DNA from: a candidate division WS1 bacterium
GTDB lineage: Bacteria; Armatimonadota; Zipacnadia; Zipacnadales; UBA11051
Direction: 5' to 3'
Assembly: GCA_012518355.1 (NCBI GenBank)
Contig: JAAYSP010000196.1
Location: forward strand, 1-34,858
Length of the DNA: 34,858 bases
Part shown: in pieces, positions 7,369 through 15,455 of the stretch
Layout: the number at the start of each line of letters is the position of its first letter
How positions within the stretch are numbered: position 1 is the stretch's first letter
Notes under the pieces: generated by a model
The model's database searches: none
What the model saw: the letters and a program-made list of their open reading frames with translations, nothing else
What the model was told of the DNA's origin: nothing
Made by a program: the position numbers and the translations under genes

Positions 7369-7935
7369 GTGAAAGTAGTGGTACTGATTGGCAGCCCGCG
7401 CAAGGGCGGCAACACAGACTGCCTGGCCGATGCGTTCACAGAGGGAGCGGTAGAGGCCGGCGCACAGGTAGAGAAAATATACCTCGATGATCATCTCATT
7501 CGCCCTATCGCCGAAGTCGGTGATGATGGCAAAACCAGAGTAGACCTGCGCGCTGATGACGACTGGCGCAAGATCATGCAGAAGGTCATAGACGCACAGG
7601 TGTTGGTGCTGGGCGCACCGGTATACTGGCAGGGCGTGCCTGCACAGATGAAGTGTTTTGTTGACCGCTGGTCAGCGCACTATGCTACCGACTGGCTCCT
7701 CGACGGGCTGGCGGACAAAGTCTGGGCAGTACTATGCCCCTATGGCGATCCGACAGATGACCAGAGCCGATGGGTAGTCGAACCGGTCAAGGTTTGGGTC
7801 GGGCACTTCAAGGGCAGCTACGCGGGCCATGTTGGCGTCGCGACCAGCAAAAAGGGCGAAGTAGCTCAGATGAAAGAAATCATGCAGCAGGCCCGCGATC
7901 TGGGCCGCAGCGCGGTCGAGGCCGCTCAGCGCTGA
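7369..7935 (+). CDS. Flavodoxin-fold NADPH-dependent FMN reductase family protein
   Basis: A 188-aa cytoplasmic protein with the FMN phosphate-binding loop near the N-terminus (VVLIGSPRKGGNTDCLADAF) and the isoalloxazine-binding motif LVLGAPVYWQGVPAQMKCFVDRW at about 78-100, both typical of the multimeric flavodoxin/NADPH-dependent FMN reductase (WrbA/IsoB-like) family. It probably reduces a quinone, iron or other acceptor with NAD(P)H; the substrate cannot be read from sequence. No iron-sulfur cysteines are present. I chose the GTG at 7369, which gives MKVVVLIGSPRKG and has GAGGTGA 5 nt upstream; an in-frame GTG at 7360 overlaps that ribosome binding site. It stands 246 nt before the heparinase gene and may be its own unit. 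Confidence 0.88.
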   Translation: MKVVVLIGSPRKGGNTDCLADAFTEGAVEAGAQVEKIYLDDHLIRPIAEVGDDGKTRVDLRADDDWRKIMQKVIDAQVLVLGAPVYWQGVPAQMKCFVDRWSAHYATDWLLDGLADKVWAVLCPYGDPTDDQSRWVVEPVKVWVGHFKGSYAGHVGVATSKKGEVAQMKEIMQQARDLGRSAVEAAQR

Positions 7936-8181
7936 AAAGCTGGCAAGTTTCGTGCCCCGCAGCGATAAGATATGCCCGACTGGCCACCATTTCAGGTACA
8001 TCGGATTGTATACCTGGCACTGCCATCCAATTCGCAAACCTGTTCCCGCTGCCTGATACGCACGGAGCGCCCTACCTATGCATTGCTGTGCGTGGCAGCG
8101 CAGTTGCTTGGCCTACACTCGCATACGAGCGATATGCAAAAGAAGTGGCATATCCGACGTGACAGGAGGCTGAAGTGCGCC

Positions 8182-10935
8182 ATGGATACACTGCTGCGAT
8201 TTGGTCTGTGCTCTGTATGCATGTTTGTGCTGGTAATCGGAGCAGGCGGTCAAGAGTCGGCCAAACAGCGACCATTTCTCACCCAGCCACCCTTCGAGGA
8301 GATCACCACTTCTGATCCTGAGGCTCTCCTCCGCTCCAATCAGCGCGACTTCGACAGGGGTGCTTCTGCGCTCGCACAGTCCTACCAGCCGGGCGGGCGC
8401 CACGATAACGCCAACACCGACTTCTACCGCATCCTGCATAGCGCCATCAAGGTCTACGAAGGCACCGGCAATCAGGAGTGCCGGCAAATCGCAGTGGCCA
8501 TGCTTCAGGCAGCCACTGCCGAGTTCTACGACATGCCCGAAAGGCAGCTGCGCGATCTGATGGACGAAGAGGGTGCCTTCAATCCGAGCAACATCGCGAT
8601 GAAAAGTCACTGCTATGACCTGGCGCTTCTGTACCATATAACCAAAAACAGGCAGGCTGCCCGACAGGCTGCCATCATCCTCGACCGCTACAATCAGGTC
8701 ATCCGCCAGTGGCCGCTGCGCGAGCGTTACGAAGGCGATCAGCGCTACGCTCATGATGATGCCCGCTACAAGGCCCGATGGGATGCTACCTGCCTGTACG
8801 GAGAGTGGAAACCCGGATTTGTCGAGCGCGGCCAGACGCTGGCCTATGCCTACGATCTGATATATGACAGTGGCGTCATGCAGCAGATGGGCGTACTCGA
8901 TAGCGCTCAGGCAGGCATACGCTACCACATCGAATTCGCCGAGACATATCCGGCCAACTACGGCAATCTAGACCACTACGACCTGCGTGGCTACTGCCGA
9001 TACGGCATCCTCTTACCCGAACCGGAGTATGTTCACCACGTGGTGAAGCACCTGGGCGAAATCATACAGGCCTGCTTCTATGCCGATGGCTTCTGGCACG
9101 AAGGCTCGCCGGCGTACCACAAGGATCTGATAAACGGTCTCAGTGTGCAGTTGCCCGGTCTGCTCAACGGCTACTCCGATCCGCCGGGTTTTGTCAGCAA
9201 GATTTCCGATACACGCTTCGATGATTTAAGCCTCACGGACATGTACTATCCGCAATTCAAACGCATGTGGAGCGCACTGGGCTCTCTGACGCTTCCCGAT
9301 CGTTCACCAGCGGCGATACATGACGCTTCGCACGACCAGTCTGCCTGGTGGATGCCGGGGGTCATCAACCGATCTGCGCCCAAGCTGCTGGGCTGCATGG
9401 GGCATGTCATCATGGGCAAGGGTGAAGACGGCAACCAGCAGCAGGCGCACCTGCACTTCTCAGGCATGCATGGCCACGAGCACTATGACACGCTGAACAT
9501 ACTGGTCTGGAGTCAGGGCCAGGAGATGATGTCCGAGACCCGCTACCGACCGCTTCCTGATGACGTGTCCACCCGCGAGTGGCATAGCATGACCGCAGCC
9601 CACAACACTGTGGTGATAGACGAGACTAACCAGATAGGACGTCTGAGCAGCCACCGCCGCAAGCTGACAGAGGACGATGCACTGCCCTTCCCGGACCCGC
9701 AGCATCGCAACTTCGGCCACGGTGACAGCCTCACCGACGGCCAGCTACGCTTCTTCGCCGCACAGTGGGCACCGGTGCAAATCTCCGAAGCTCAGGGTGA
9801 GGAAGCCTACCACGGCCTGGCTGACCTGTACCGGCGCACACTGGCCATGGTGGAAATAGACGAGGAGCATGTCTATCTGGTAGACGTCTTCCGTGTGCGC
9901 GGCGGCTCGCAGCACGACTGGATGCTGCATGGCTGCCTGGCCCTGCCATACGCCGTACAGACGGATCTGCCCCTGCATGATGTGGCCGGCACTCAACACA
10001 AGTATATCGAACGGCTACGGTCAGCCTCACTCGATGGGGTACAGACTCTGAGCATGGTGTATGAAGACGGCAAGCAGAGCCGCCACTGGCTCATGATGCC
10101 TGAGGGCACCGACCTCTACGTCGGGCAGGCCCCAGCCATGCGTCGCACTGGCTATAACCCCTTCGTCTTCGCGCGCCACCAGGCCACAAGCTCGCTGTTC
10201 GTGGCAGTCCATGAGTTTTTCGCTGAGGGTAGCGGCCCACAAATCGCCTCTGTGGAGCCGCTACAGATACTCGCGGCAGATGCCATGGACGCCGGGGTGC
10301 GCGTCACCCTCACAGATGGCCGCTCAGATCTGTTCATCAGCCACTTCGAACCTGACAACTCTGCTCAACTCACGGCAGTTGCCGGTGCCACACCGATGGT
10401 GATGCGAGGGCGGGCAGCCCATGTGCGCAGCGCCGCTGATGGCACTGTGCAGCGTGTCTTCGGCGTCGGCCTCGCTGAGCTTCAGATCGGAGATGTGCAG
10501 ATAGCCGACCAGTTGCCAGCACATGAGGGGATCATCACCACCACCGAGCGCAAGTTGACCGGCGATGAAGCCGATGCTCTGCATACCACAGTAGAACTGC
10601 CGACTGATGGCAGCCTCAGCGGGGCACCTGTCATCCTGCGTTATGGCGACGATCTGGTCCAGAGCTTCCCCATAGAGCGCGTCGAAGCGCTGCCCGACGG
10701 CGGCTCGCGGATAGTCCTCCAGTACGATGCAGGTGTGACTATCGAGAAGGGCGGCGAGTTGGTCAAGCTGCACTACTTCCCGGGCTGGGGCATGCCTGGA
10801 CAGTGTCACTTCACCATAGTCAACACGGTACTGGGCCAGCGCGATGCAGATGGCCAGATGTCCCTGCAGCAGCACCCGAAGACCGACTGGCCACCCCCCA
10901 TCGAAGATGAGATCACGTACTGGCTCCCGAAATAG
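8182..10935 (+). CDS. Secreted heparinase II/III-like protein
   Basis: A 917-aa protein. The first about 23 residues (MDTLLRFGLCSVCMFVLVIG) are a signal peptide. Residues about 60-400 look like an alpha/alpha-toroid, including GFWHEGSPAYHKD (about 303-315), which holds the His/Tyr region used by polysaccharide lyases of this fold. Residues about 410-560 match the Heparinase II/III beta-sandwich core: HLHFSGMHGHEHYDTLNILV and TAAHNTVVIDETNQIG. A long beta-rich C-terminus follows. The likely role is elimination-type cleavage of an acidic polysaccharide outside the cytoplasm; the actual sugar is unknown. The ATG at 8182 is preceded by AGGAGG at 12 nt, slightly long. Upstream in-frame codons lack a better signal and would bury the signal peptide. 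The phosphoesterase gene starts 14 nt downstream, so they are probably co-transcribed. Confidence 0.88.
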   Translation: MDTLLRFGLCSVCMFVLVIGAGGQESAKQRPFLTQPPFEEITTSDPEALLRSNQRDFDRGASALAQSYQPGGRHDNANTDFYRILHSAIKVYEGTGNQECRQIAVAMLQAATAEFYDMPERQLRDLMDEEGAFNPSNIAMKSHCYDLALLYHITKNRQAARQAAIILDRYNQVIRQWPLRERYEGDQRYAHDDARYKARWDATCLYGEWKPGFVERGQTLAYAYDLIYDSGVMQQMGVLDSAQAGIRYHIEFAETYPANYGNLDHYDLRGYCRYGILLPEPEYVHHVVKHLGEIIQACFYADGFWHEGSPAYHKDLINGLSVQLPGLLNGYSDPPGFVSKISDTRFDDLSLTDMYYPQFKRMWSALGSLTLPDRSPAAIHDASHDQSAWWMPGVINRSAPKLLGCMGHVIMGKGEDGNQQQAHLHFSGMHGHEHYDTLNILVWSQGQEMMSETRYRPLPDDVSTREWHSMTAAHNTVVIDETNQIGRLSSHRRKLTEDDALPFPDPQHRNFGHGDSLTDGQLRFFAAQWAPVQISEAQGEEAYHGLADLYRRTLAMVEIDEEHVYLVDVFRVRGGSQHDWMLHGCLALPYAVQTDLPLHDVAGTQHKYIERLRSASLDGVQTLSMVYEDGKQSRHWLMMPEGTDLYVGQAPAMRRTGYNPFVFARHQATSSLFVAVHEFFAEGSGPQIASVEPLQILAADAMDAGVRVTLTDGRSDLFISHFEPDNSAQLTAVAGATPMVMRGRAAHVRSAADGTVQRVFGVGLAELQIGDVQIADQLPAHEGIITTTERKLTGDEADALHTTVELPTDGSLSGAPVILRYGDDLVQSFPIERVEALPDGGSRIVLQYDAGVTIEKGGELVKLHYFPGWGMPGQCHFTIVNTVLGQRDADGQMSLQQHPKTDWPPPIEDEITYWLPK

Positions 10936-10949
10936 GAGGACAGTCCGAC

Positions 10950-11771
10950 TTGAGCGAACCGAAGTGCCGTTTCGTGCAGATAGCAGATGTACATTTCGTA
11001 GCTGAGGGAGAGCCGGACCTGACGCGAACGCAAGTGGCGGCACGACTGGGTGACTACAGACGCGCTTCGCGGCTGGCCAACACCATGCTGCGATGGGCAC
11101 TCGAGCAAATCCGCGACAGCATCCGTCCCGATTTCATCGCCTTCACCGGCGACCAGGTAGATATCGGCTGGCAGGAAGAGGGGTGGGCCAACCACACTGC
11201 TTTTCGGCGTCTCATCAGCGAATCCGTCAACCCCGAGACTCCAGTGCGCTATGCTTTCGGCAACCACGACCGTCCTCGCGAGCGATTCGTAGAGCTGTTT
11301 GGCGACAGCGTGTACGGATTTGAGTGCAACGGCTGTCACTTTGCCGTCCTCGACTCGGGCCTGATGCACCGGGAGAACGGCTATGATTCCCCCGAGCTGT
11401 TTGAGGCAGGTCTGGCACAGTTGCAGGAGCTGCTGGCAAAAGCCAACGGGCAGCCTGCCGCAGTGCTTTTGCATTTCTGGCTGTACCCTTCTGATGTACC
11501 CGACTACAGCTTCCCTTACGCCAAGAGAGCGCTCCAAATTCTGCAGCAGGCCGGGCGTTCGGTGCCGGTGTTCAGCGGCCACCTACACCGAGGCGGGCTT
11601 TCAGTGTTCGACACAAATCTGTACTTCACTGCCCGCTCCTTCACCGAAGCACCATATGCCTTCTACCTACACGAGCTAAGTAGAGAGCGACTCACGATCT
11701 ATGAGTACCTGTTCAACCCGTCCACCGGCCGCTGGTGGAGCTGGCCGAGATACCGTTTTGACATGAGGTGA
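10950..11771 (+). CDS. Calcineurin-like metallophosphoesterase, copy 1
   Basis: A 273-aa cytoplasmic-looking protein with the complete set of metallophosphoesterase motifs: DVH (13-15), GDQVD (67-71), GNHD (104-107), a His in LLHFW (about 175) and GHLH (210-213). These bind two metal ions and supply the catalytic His of GNHD. Spacing and the FVQIADVHF opening fit the Icc/CpdA-like phosphodiesterase group, so a nucleotide or phosphodiester substrate is possible. The start is TTG at 10950, with AGGAGGA about 9 nt upstream; no ATG exists near the N-terminus, and the paralog downstream has the same TTG arrangement. It follows the heparinase gene by 14 nt and has a close paralog at 12115. No signal peptide is visible, so its substrate is probably inside the cell even though the preceding enzyme is exported. 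Confidence 0.9.
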   Translation: MSEPKCRFVQIADVHFVAEGEPDLTRTQVAARLGDYRRASRLANTMLRWALEQIRDSIRPDFIAFTGDQVDIGWQEEGWANHTAFRRLISESVNPETPVRYAFGNHDRPRERFVELFGDSVYGFECNGCHFAVLDSGLMHRENGYDSPELFEAGLAQLQELLAKANGQPAAVLLHFWLYPSDVPDYSFPYAKRALQILQQAGRSVPVFSGHLHRGGLSVFDTNLYFTARSFTEAPYAFYLHELSRERLTIYEYLFNPSTGRWWSWPRYRFDMR

Positions 11772-12114
11772 CCTACTGTCAGTGTCGCGACTTCCCCACA
11801 CACCCGGCGCTTCTCGTGTCAGCGGAGCCCCCGGATTCGGCAACCCAGCCGGCCACAACAGCACTCTCTCCAGCCAGGATGACGCCAGCCCGCCTGGCGT
11901 TCTGATAGGGTGCCTCTGCCGGCGCAGCGAGTGGTAGGGCTATGAGCCATGCTCCACGTGAGCTCCGGCCATCGTGGTGCTACCGAGAGTATGACACGGA
12001 AAGCAGACGTGCGAAATCGTGGGGGAGCGACCACTGATACAGCGTCGGTTCGCCCCTGATGCCCTGATCTGCTACCAACCACAACGCCATGGCATGGCAG
12101 GAGGACTGCTTCAG
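11772..12114. other. Spacer between the two phosphoesterase genes
   Basis: These 343 nt contain no convincing gene. A GC-rich hairpin (ACGCCAG-N5-CTGGCGT, 11882-11900) lies inside without a T-run, so it is at best a weak attenuator. The last part (12090-12114) carries AGGAGGACTGC, the ribosome binding site of the second paralog, copied almost exactly from that of the first. Confidence 0.55.
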
Positions 12115-12939
12115 TTGAGTGATGCCAGATGCCGTTTCGTACAGATCACCGATGTCCATTTCATCGCTGACGGAGAGCCCAACCTGACTGCAGCCCAGGT
12201 GGCGGCGCAACTGTGCCACCACAAGCAGGCGCCACATCTGATGAACACGATGCTGCGATGGGCGCTGAGGCAAATCTGCGAAGAAGTGTGCCCCGACTTC
12301 ATCATATTCACCGGCGACCAGGTGGATTTCGGCACGGACGAAGACGGACTGGCGAACCACGTCGAGTTCCGACGCCTCGTCAGCGATGTCGTCAGTGCAC
12401 AAATGCCGGTGTACTACGCCTGTGGCAACCGCGACCGCCCACGCGAACGCTTTCTGGAGCTGTATGGCCAGAGCGTGTATGGCTTCGAGTGCAACGGCTG
12501 CCACTTCACAGTCCTCGACTCGGGAGCCACTGCCCCCAAATACGGCCCTGATCCTCCCGAACTGTTCGAGGCGGGGCTGGCACAACTGGAGACGATGCTG
12601 TGTGTAGCTGACGGTCAGCCGGCCGCCGCGATGATACACTTCAGCCCCTTCCCGCCCGAGGCAGGCTGCGAGGACCCCCAGTGGGGTGACAGGGCGATAC
12701 GGATGATACAGCAGTCCGGGCGGTCGGTGCCAGTGCTCAGCGGACACTTGCACAGGGGCAGGGTGGATGTCGTCGGCTCAAACCCGTACTTCAACGCACG
12801 CGCGCTCGTCCAGTCGCCCTATGCCTTCTACCTGCACGAATTGACCAGAGAGGGGCTGACTGTCTACGAGTACCTGTTCAACTCGCAACAGGGGCGCTGG
12901 GGGCGTTGGCCGACCAGATGGAGATTTGACCTGATCTGA
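12115..12939 (+). CDS. Calcineurin-like metallophosphoesterase, copy 2, with altered GNRD motif
   Basis: A 274-aa paralog of the preceding protein, alignable from end to end (CRFVQI-DVHF, NTMLRWAL, FTGDQVD, VYGFECNGCHF, SGHLHRG, PYAFYLHEL). Metal-binding motifs DVH (13-15), GDQVD (67-71), IHF and GHLH remain. The third motif, however, reads GNRD (104-107) instead of GNHD. In this superfamily that His is the general acid or transition-state stabiliser, and His-to-Arg usually strongly lowers hydrolysis. The protein may be a low-activity enzyme, a metal-dependent binder or a regulator of copy 1. I start it at TTG 12115 because AGGAGGACTGCTTCAG before it mirrors copy 1. The open frame upstream (to 12019) lacks homology. 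It overlaps nothing and ends the plus-strand cluster. Confidence 0.88.
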   Translation: MSDARCRFVQITDVHFIADGEPNLTAAQVAAQLCHHKQAPHLMNTMLRWALRQICEEVCPDFIIFTGDQVDFGTDEDGLANHVEFRRLVSDVVSAQMPVYYACGNRDRPRERFLELYGQSVYGFECNGCHFTVLDSGATAPKYGPDPPELFEAGLAQLETMLCVADGQPAAAMIHFSPFPPEAGCEDPQWGDRAIRMIQQSGRSVPVLSGHLHRGRVDVVGSNPYFNARALVQSPYAFYLHELTREGLTVYEYLFNSQQGRWGRWPTRWRFDLI

Positions 12940-12976
12940 TGCGACCAGCCCTGACCCGGGTGGATCTGATGCGACC
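12933..12976. repeat. 14-bp direct repeat at the end of the second phosphoesterase gene
   Basis: GATCTGATGCGACC occurs at 12933-12946 (covering the stop codon) and again at 12963-12976. It suggests a small local duplication. No function is evident. Confidence 0.7.
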
Positions 12977-13071
12977 TGGCCCGCTGAGCAGGCTGCACCT
13001 AGTGGCCATGACTGGCTATGAGTTGTCGGCTCTGTGTGTTGCAGACGTGGGGATGGCGGCGGACTATTTTT

Positions 13072-14112
13072 CTATCGGCGCGTCGACCGAACCAGGCTGT
13101 CAATGTCAGATGACGGTAGTTCACCCACCAGCGTGAAACAGATACCCCCACCACACCAGTGCGTCGCGCAATCGTGCCGAAGGGGAGCCTGTGCGCTACT
13201 ATGAGTGCATGGGCTCTGGAAGAGCGAGAAGGTATCAAGTCCGTTGGTAAACGTAAGCCACAGGGCCGGTTTGCCCTGATATACGGTGACAGCGACCTTG
13301 TCTTGCTCAAAAACATAGCTGGGTGGCAGATATCCGGGCACGATAGCCTTGAAACCTGCAGGCCGCTGTGCCTGGGCGAGCGTAGTGCGAGTGGCAGGAG
13401 GGGGCGCTGTTTTTACTGCCACACCGCGAGGTGGGACAAAATCGAACATGCCGTTGATGAAGCGGGGAGTATAGTTGATCGTGGTCATCTGCTGGCGTGT
13501 ACTCAGCGCACCCCTCTCGCCGTACTTCTCCATCTTCAGCTCTACATTTGTGTGCACATCTATCCAGCACTTGCGCAGCAGCCGACCTGCTGAGTCGCGG
13601 ATGATGATTTCGTGTACAGAGCGGGATGCGATAGTTTTGCGCCCGCCGTACTGCAACGAAAGCTGTGATGCGACCAGGTCCGCGGCTCGCTGGCGGTGAC
13701 GGCGCAAGCTGTCTGCTGTCTGCATCTGCCGGACTACGACTTCCCTCTTCTGAGGGGTGTATTCCCAGATGCGCAGCCCGTTGCTGACAAATAACGAACC
13801 TGCCTCGCTGGGCGGCTCTACCGTCTCGATACGCTGTTTGTCGCCCTGCTTACAGTGGATGCGTTGCCGAACCACACGCAGCCTTTGCCCTCCGCTGTAT
13901 ACTTCGACTATGCGTTCACCGGAATAGTTGACGTTGCCCTTGGACATGATAGCTGCCTGCATCACCCGCGTAGCCTGGCTGTTAGCGGAGGCTGGAAACG
14001 GTGTGCAGGCCAGCGATAGCAACCCGAACAGGACGATTAGCGTAGGCGGCCAGTTTTCGATGATGGCGATGATGGCATGGTAGCTGACTGGATGAGATAT
14101 GCACTTGCTCAA
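13072..14112 (-). CDS. RseB/MucB-like or LolA-fold periplasmic regulator of the sigma/anti-sigma locus
   Basis: A 346-aa exported protein. A hydrophobic segment at about 22-36 (PPTLIVLFGLLSLACTPFPA) is a signal sequence; a Cys in SLAC could be a lipobox, but Ser at -3 is poor. Residues about 45-230 resemble the MucB/RseB N-terminal, LolA-like half-barrel (GERIVEVYSGGQRLRVVRQ, GSLFVSNGLRIWEYTPQKRE, KCWIDVHTNVELKMEKYGERG). Residues about 255-345 resemble the smaller C-terminal domain (VPGYLPPSYVFEQDKVAVTV). It lies 73 nt after the anti-sigma gene. In RseB systems such a protein binds the periplasmic tail of the anti-sigma factor and protects it until mislocalised lipoproteins or LPS appear; here that role is inferred. 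The TTG start at 14112 has a weak ribosome binding site, so the start is uncertain. Confidence 0.8.
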   Translation of the reverse strand: MSKCISHPVSYHAIIAIIENWPPTLIVLFGLLSLACTPFPASANSQATRVMQAAIMSKGNVNYSGERIVEVYSGGQRLRVVRQRIHCKQGDKQRIETVEPPSEAGSLFVSNGLRIWEYTPQKREVVVRQMQTADSLRRHRQRAADLVASQLSLQYGGRKTIASRSVHEIIIRDSAGRLLRKCWIDVHTNVELKMEKYGERGALSTRQQMTTINYTPRFINGMFDFVPPRGVAVKTAPPPATRTTLAQAQRPAGFKAIVPGYLPPSYVFEQDKVAVTVYQGKPALWLTFTNGLDTFSLFQSPCTHSSAQAPLRHDCATHWCGGGICFTLVGELPSSDIDSLVRSTRR

Positions 14113-14185
14113 GGCTCAGTGACCGCCTGTTCACTGTCAGTAGATCGTCTGATTAGTCGATAGGGAAGGCATTCAGATGTCATGG

Positions 14186-14788
14186 TCAGTATCCAACGTC
14201 TCGTACCAGTCTTATGCCTGGATCGGTGGATAGCGGTTTGTTCATCTCATAATTCTCATGGCGCAGAATTAGATCTTCCAACCCCAGCACATCGGGCTGA
14301 CTTGCCGACACAGGACGAAAATGCGACATCCCCACCGCCACAGATGCAGCTGCCGTCACAGGCGTCGCCCCATCAGCCACAATTGCGCCTCCAGGCATGT
14401 CCAGATCGACCGAGCTCCCCGTACGTGCAGCATACAGGCCGCCGCCGACCAGCAACGCCAGCACCAGGCACGCCACTGCGATGGTGTGCGTGGCAGGGAG
14501 CAGCGGTGAGGGGGCACGTAACGGACCGAACAGACCCGACAGCCAGTTCCCCACAGGGCTCACTGACCGCTTCGGCAAGCTGCCCATCACCCGACTGGTG
14601 AAATCATCAGATGGCTTGGGCTGCGCCATGGAGCGCACCATGTCACTTACCGCCCTAATCCGCTCCATCCATCTGCGACAGGCAGGGCATAGATCCAGAT
14701 GTGTACGAAGTGGCTCGGGCAGGTCCTCCGGGTTGTACTCCACATAGTTGTGTGTACCCAGTTGCTTTCTCGCGTCACGGCATCTCAT
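14186..14788 (-). CDS. Zinc-finger (ZAS-type) membrane anti-sigma factor
   Basis: A 200-aa protein with Cys3 and the His30-x3-Cys34-x2-Cys37 motif (HLDLCPAC), the zinc-binding anti-sigma (zf-HC2) signature. A single transmembrane helix lies at about 100-120 (HTIAVACLVLALLVGGGLYA). The C-terminal 80 residues would lie outside the membrane and may contact the RseB-like protein encoded next. The cytoplasmic N-terminus should hold the ECF sigma factor inactive. Its start is ATG at 14788, with AGGTGA 6 nt upstream formed by the last codons and stop of the sigma gene; the two genes are 6 nt apart, so translation is probably coupled. The extracytoplasmic tail is short and has no recognisable protease site. 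Confidence 0.9.
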   Translation of the reverse strand: MRCRDARKQLGTHNYVEYNPEDLPEPLRTHLDLCPACRRWMERIRAVSDMVRSMAQPKPSDDFTSRVMGSLPKRSVSPVGNWLSGLFGPLRAPSPLLPATHTIAVACLVLALLVGGGLYAARTGSSVDLDMPGGAIVADGATPVTAAASVAVGMSHFRPVSASQPDVLGLEDLILRHENYEMNKPLSTDPGIRLVRDVGY

Positions 14789-14794
14789 ATCATG

Positions 14795-15406
14795 TCACCT
14801 GAATGTCTCAACATCCACTTCGTCTACCAGTATTTTCTTGAGCTGCTCCCGGGCGTTGAACAGCCGACTCTTCACCGTTCCCAGTGGCGCTCCTACGATA
14901 CCCGCAATCTCGTCATAGCTGAGGCCCTGCAACTCGTATAGTACCAGGACGGTTCGCAGCTTCGGCGATAGCTGGACGATCGCCTGACTCACTTGCTGCT
15001 GCAGTTGAGCACTCTCAAACCGGCGCTCAGGACCTGCCGCATCATCCTCGATGTCACGTTCAATCGGCCCGTCACTGGTCTCTATCGGCTCATCAAGTGA
15101 AAAGGTGTTCTGCCGATACTTGCGTCTGCGCACCGTGTCAATCGCGAGATTGCTGGCGATCCGGTAGAGCCAGGTCTGAAACGCGGCCGCACCTCGAAAA
15201 CTGGACAGGGATGAGTAGGCCTTGATGAAGGTTTCCTGTGCTACATCCTCTGCAGTGTCAGGATCGCCAAGCATCCGCAACGCATAATTGTATATTTTCG
15301 TCTTGTACAGCTCGACAAGCTGCTCAAAAGCAGCGTTATCGCCCTGCTGTGCACGGCGAACAAGTCCCTGTATTTGCTCGAGACTAAGTGTTGGCCCTGC
15401 AGTCAT
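14795..15406 (-). CDS. ECF (RpoE-type) RNA polymerase sigma factor
   Basis: A 203-aa sigma-70 family protein. Region 2 spans about residues 14-85 (RRAQQGDNAAFEQLVELYKT, DAEDVAQETF-like DTAEDVAQETFIKAYSSLSS, FRGAAAFQTWLYRIASNLAI). Region 4 spans about 135-190 (LSPKLRTVLVLYELQGLSYD, GTVKSRLFNAREQLKKIL, the helix-turn-helix for the -35 box). No region 1 or 3 is present, as expected for ECF. The ATG at 15406 lacks a good ribosome binding site, and an ECF-type promoter motif ends 3 nt before it, so the message may start at or next to the ATG. It is followed by its anti-sigma factor (6 nt) and an RseB-like gene. YhaM is 49 nt upstream. Likely role: response to envelope stress. Confidence 0.95.
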   Translation of the reverse strand: MTAGPTLSLEQIQGLVRRAQQGDNAAFEQLVELYKTKIYNYALRMLGDPDTAEDVAQETFIKAYSSLSSFRGAAAFQTWLYRIASNLAIDTVRRRKYRQNTFSLDEPIETSDGPIERDIEDDAAGPERRFESAQLQQQVSQAIVQLSPKLRTVLVLYELQGLSYDEIAGIVGAPLGTVKSRLFNAREQLKKILVDEVDVETFR

Positions 15407-15409
15407 GAT

Positions 15410-15436
15410 AGACGCAACCTTCGAGCGGAAGGTTCA
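15410..15436 (-). promoter_or_regulatory. Putative autoregulated ECF promoter overlapping an inverted repeat
   Basis: On the coding strand TGAACC (15436-15431), 16 nt, CGTC (15414-15411) matches the ECF consensus TGAAAC-N16-CGTC well. The 7-bp inverted repeat AACCTTC/GAAGGTT (15416-15434) overlaps it. Because the -10 box ends only 4 nt before the ATG, the transcript would be leaderless or the ATG would be lost, which is the main weakness of the call. Confidence 0.45.
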
Positions 15437-15455
15437 GCAACCGAGCGCAATCTGT

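Noticed and set aside
6745..7494. Minus-strand frame of 249 codons opposite the SPFH zinc-ribbon region
   Set aside because: Its composition mirrors the Gly/Ala/Cys-rich coding strand; it is a shadow of the SPFH gene and of the spacer.
11882..11900. Hairpin between the two phosphoesterase genes as a terminator
   Set aside because: The stem is only 7 bp and no T-run follows on either strand.
8182..12939. Polysaccharide-utilisation locus
   Set aside because: No SusC/D, sugar ABC transporter, sulfatase or sugar-specific regulator is present; only the lyase-like protein fits.
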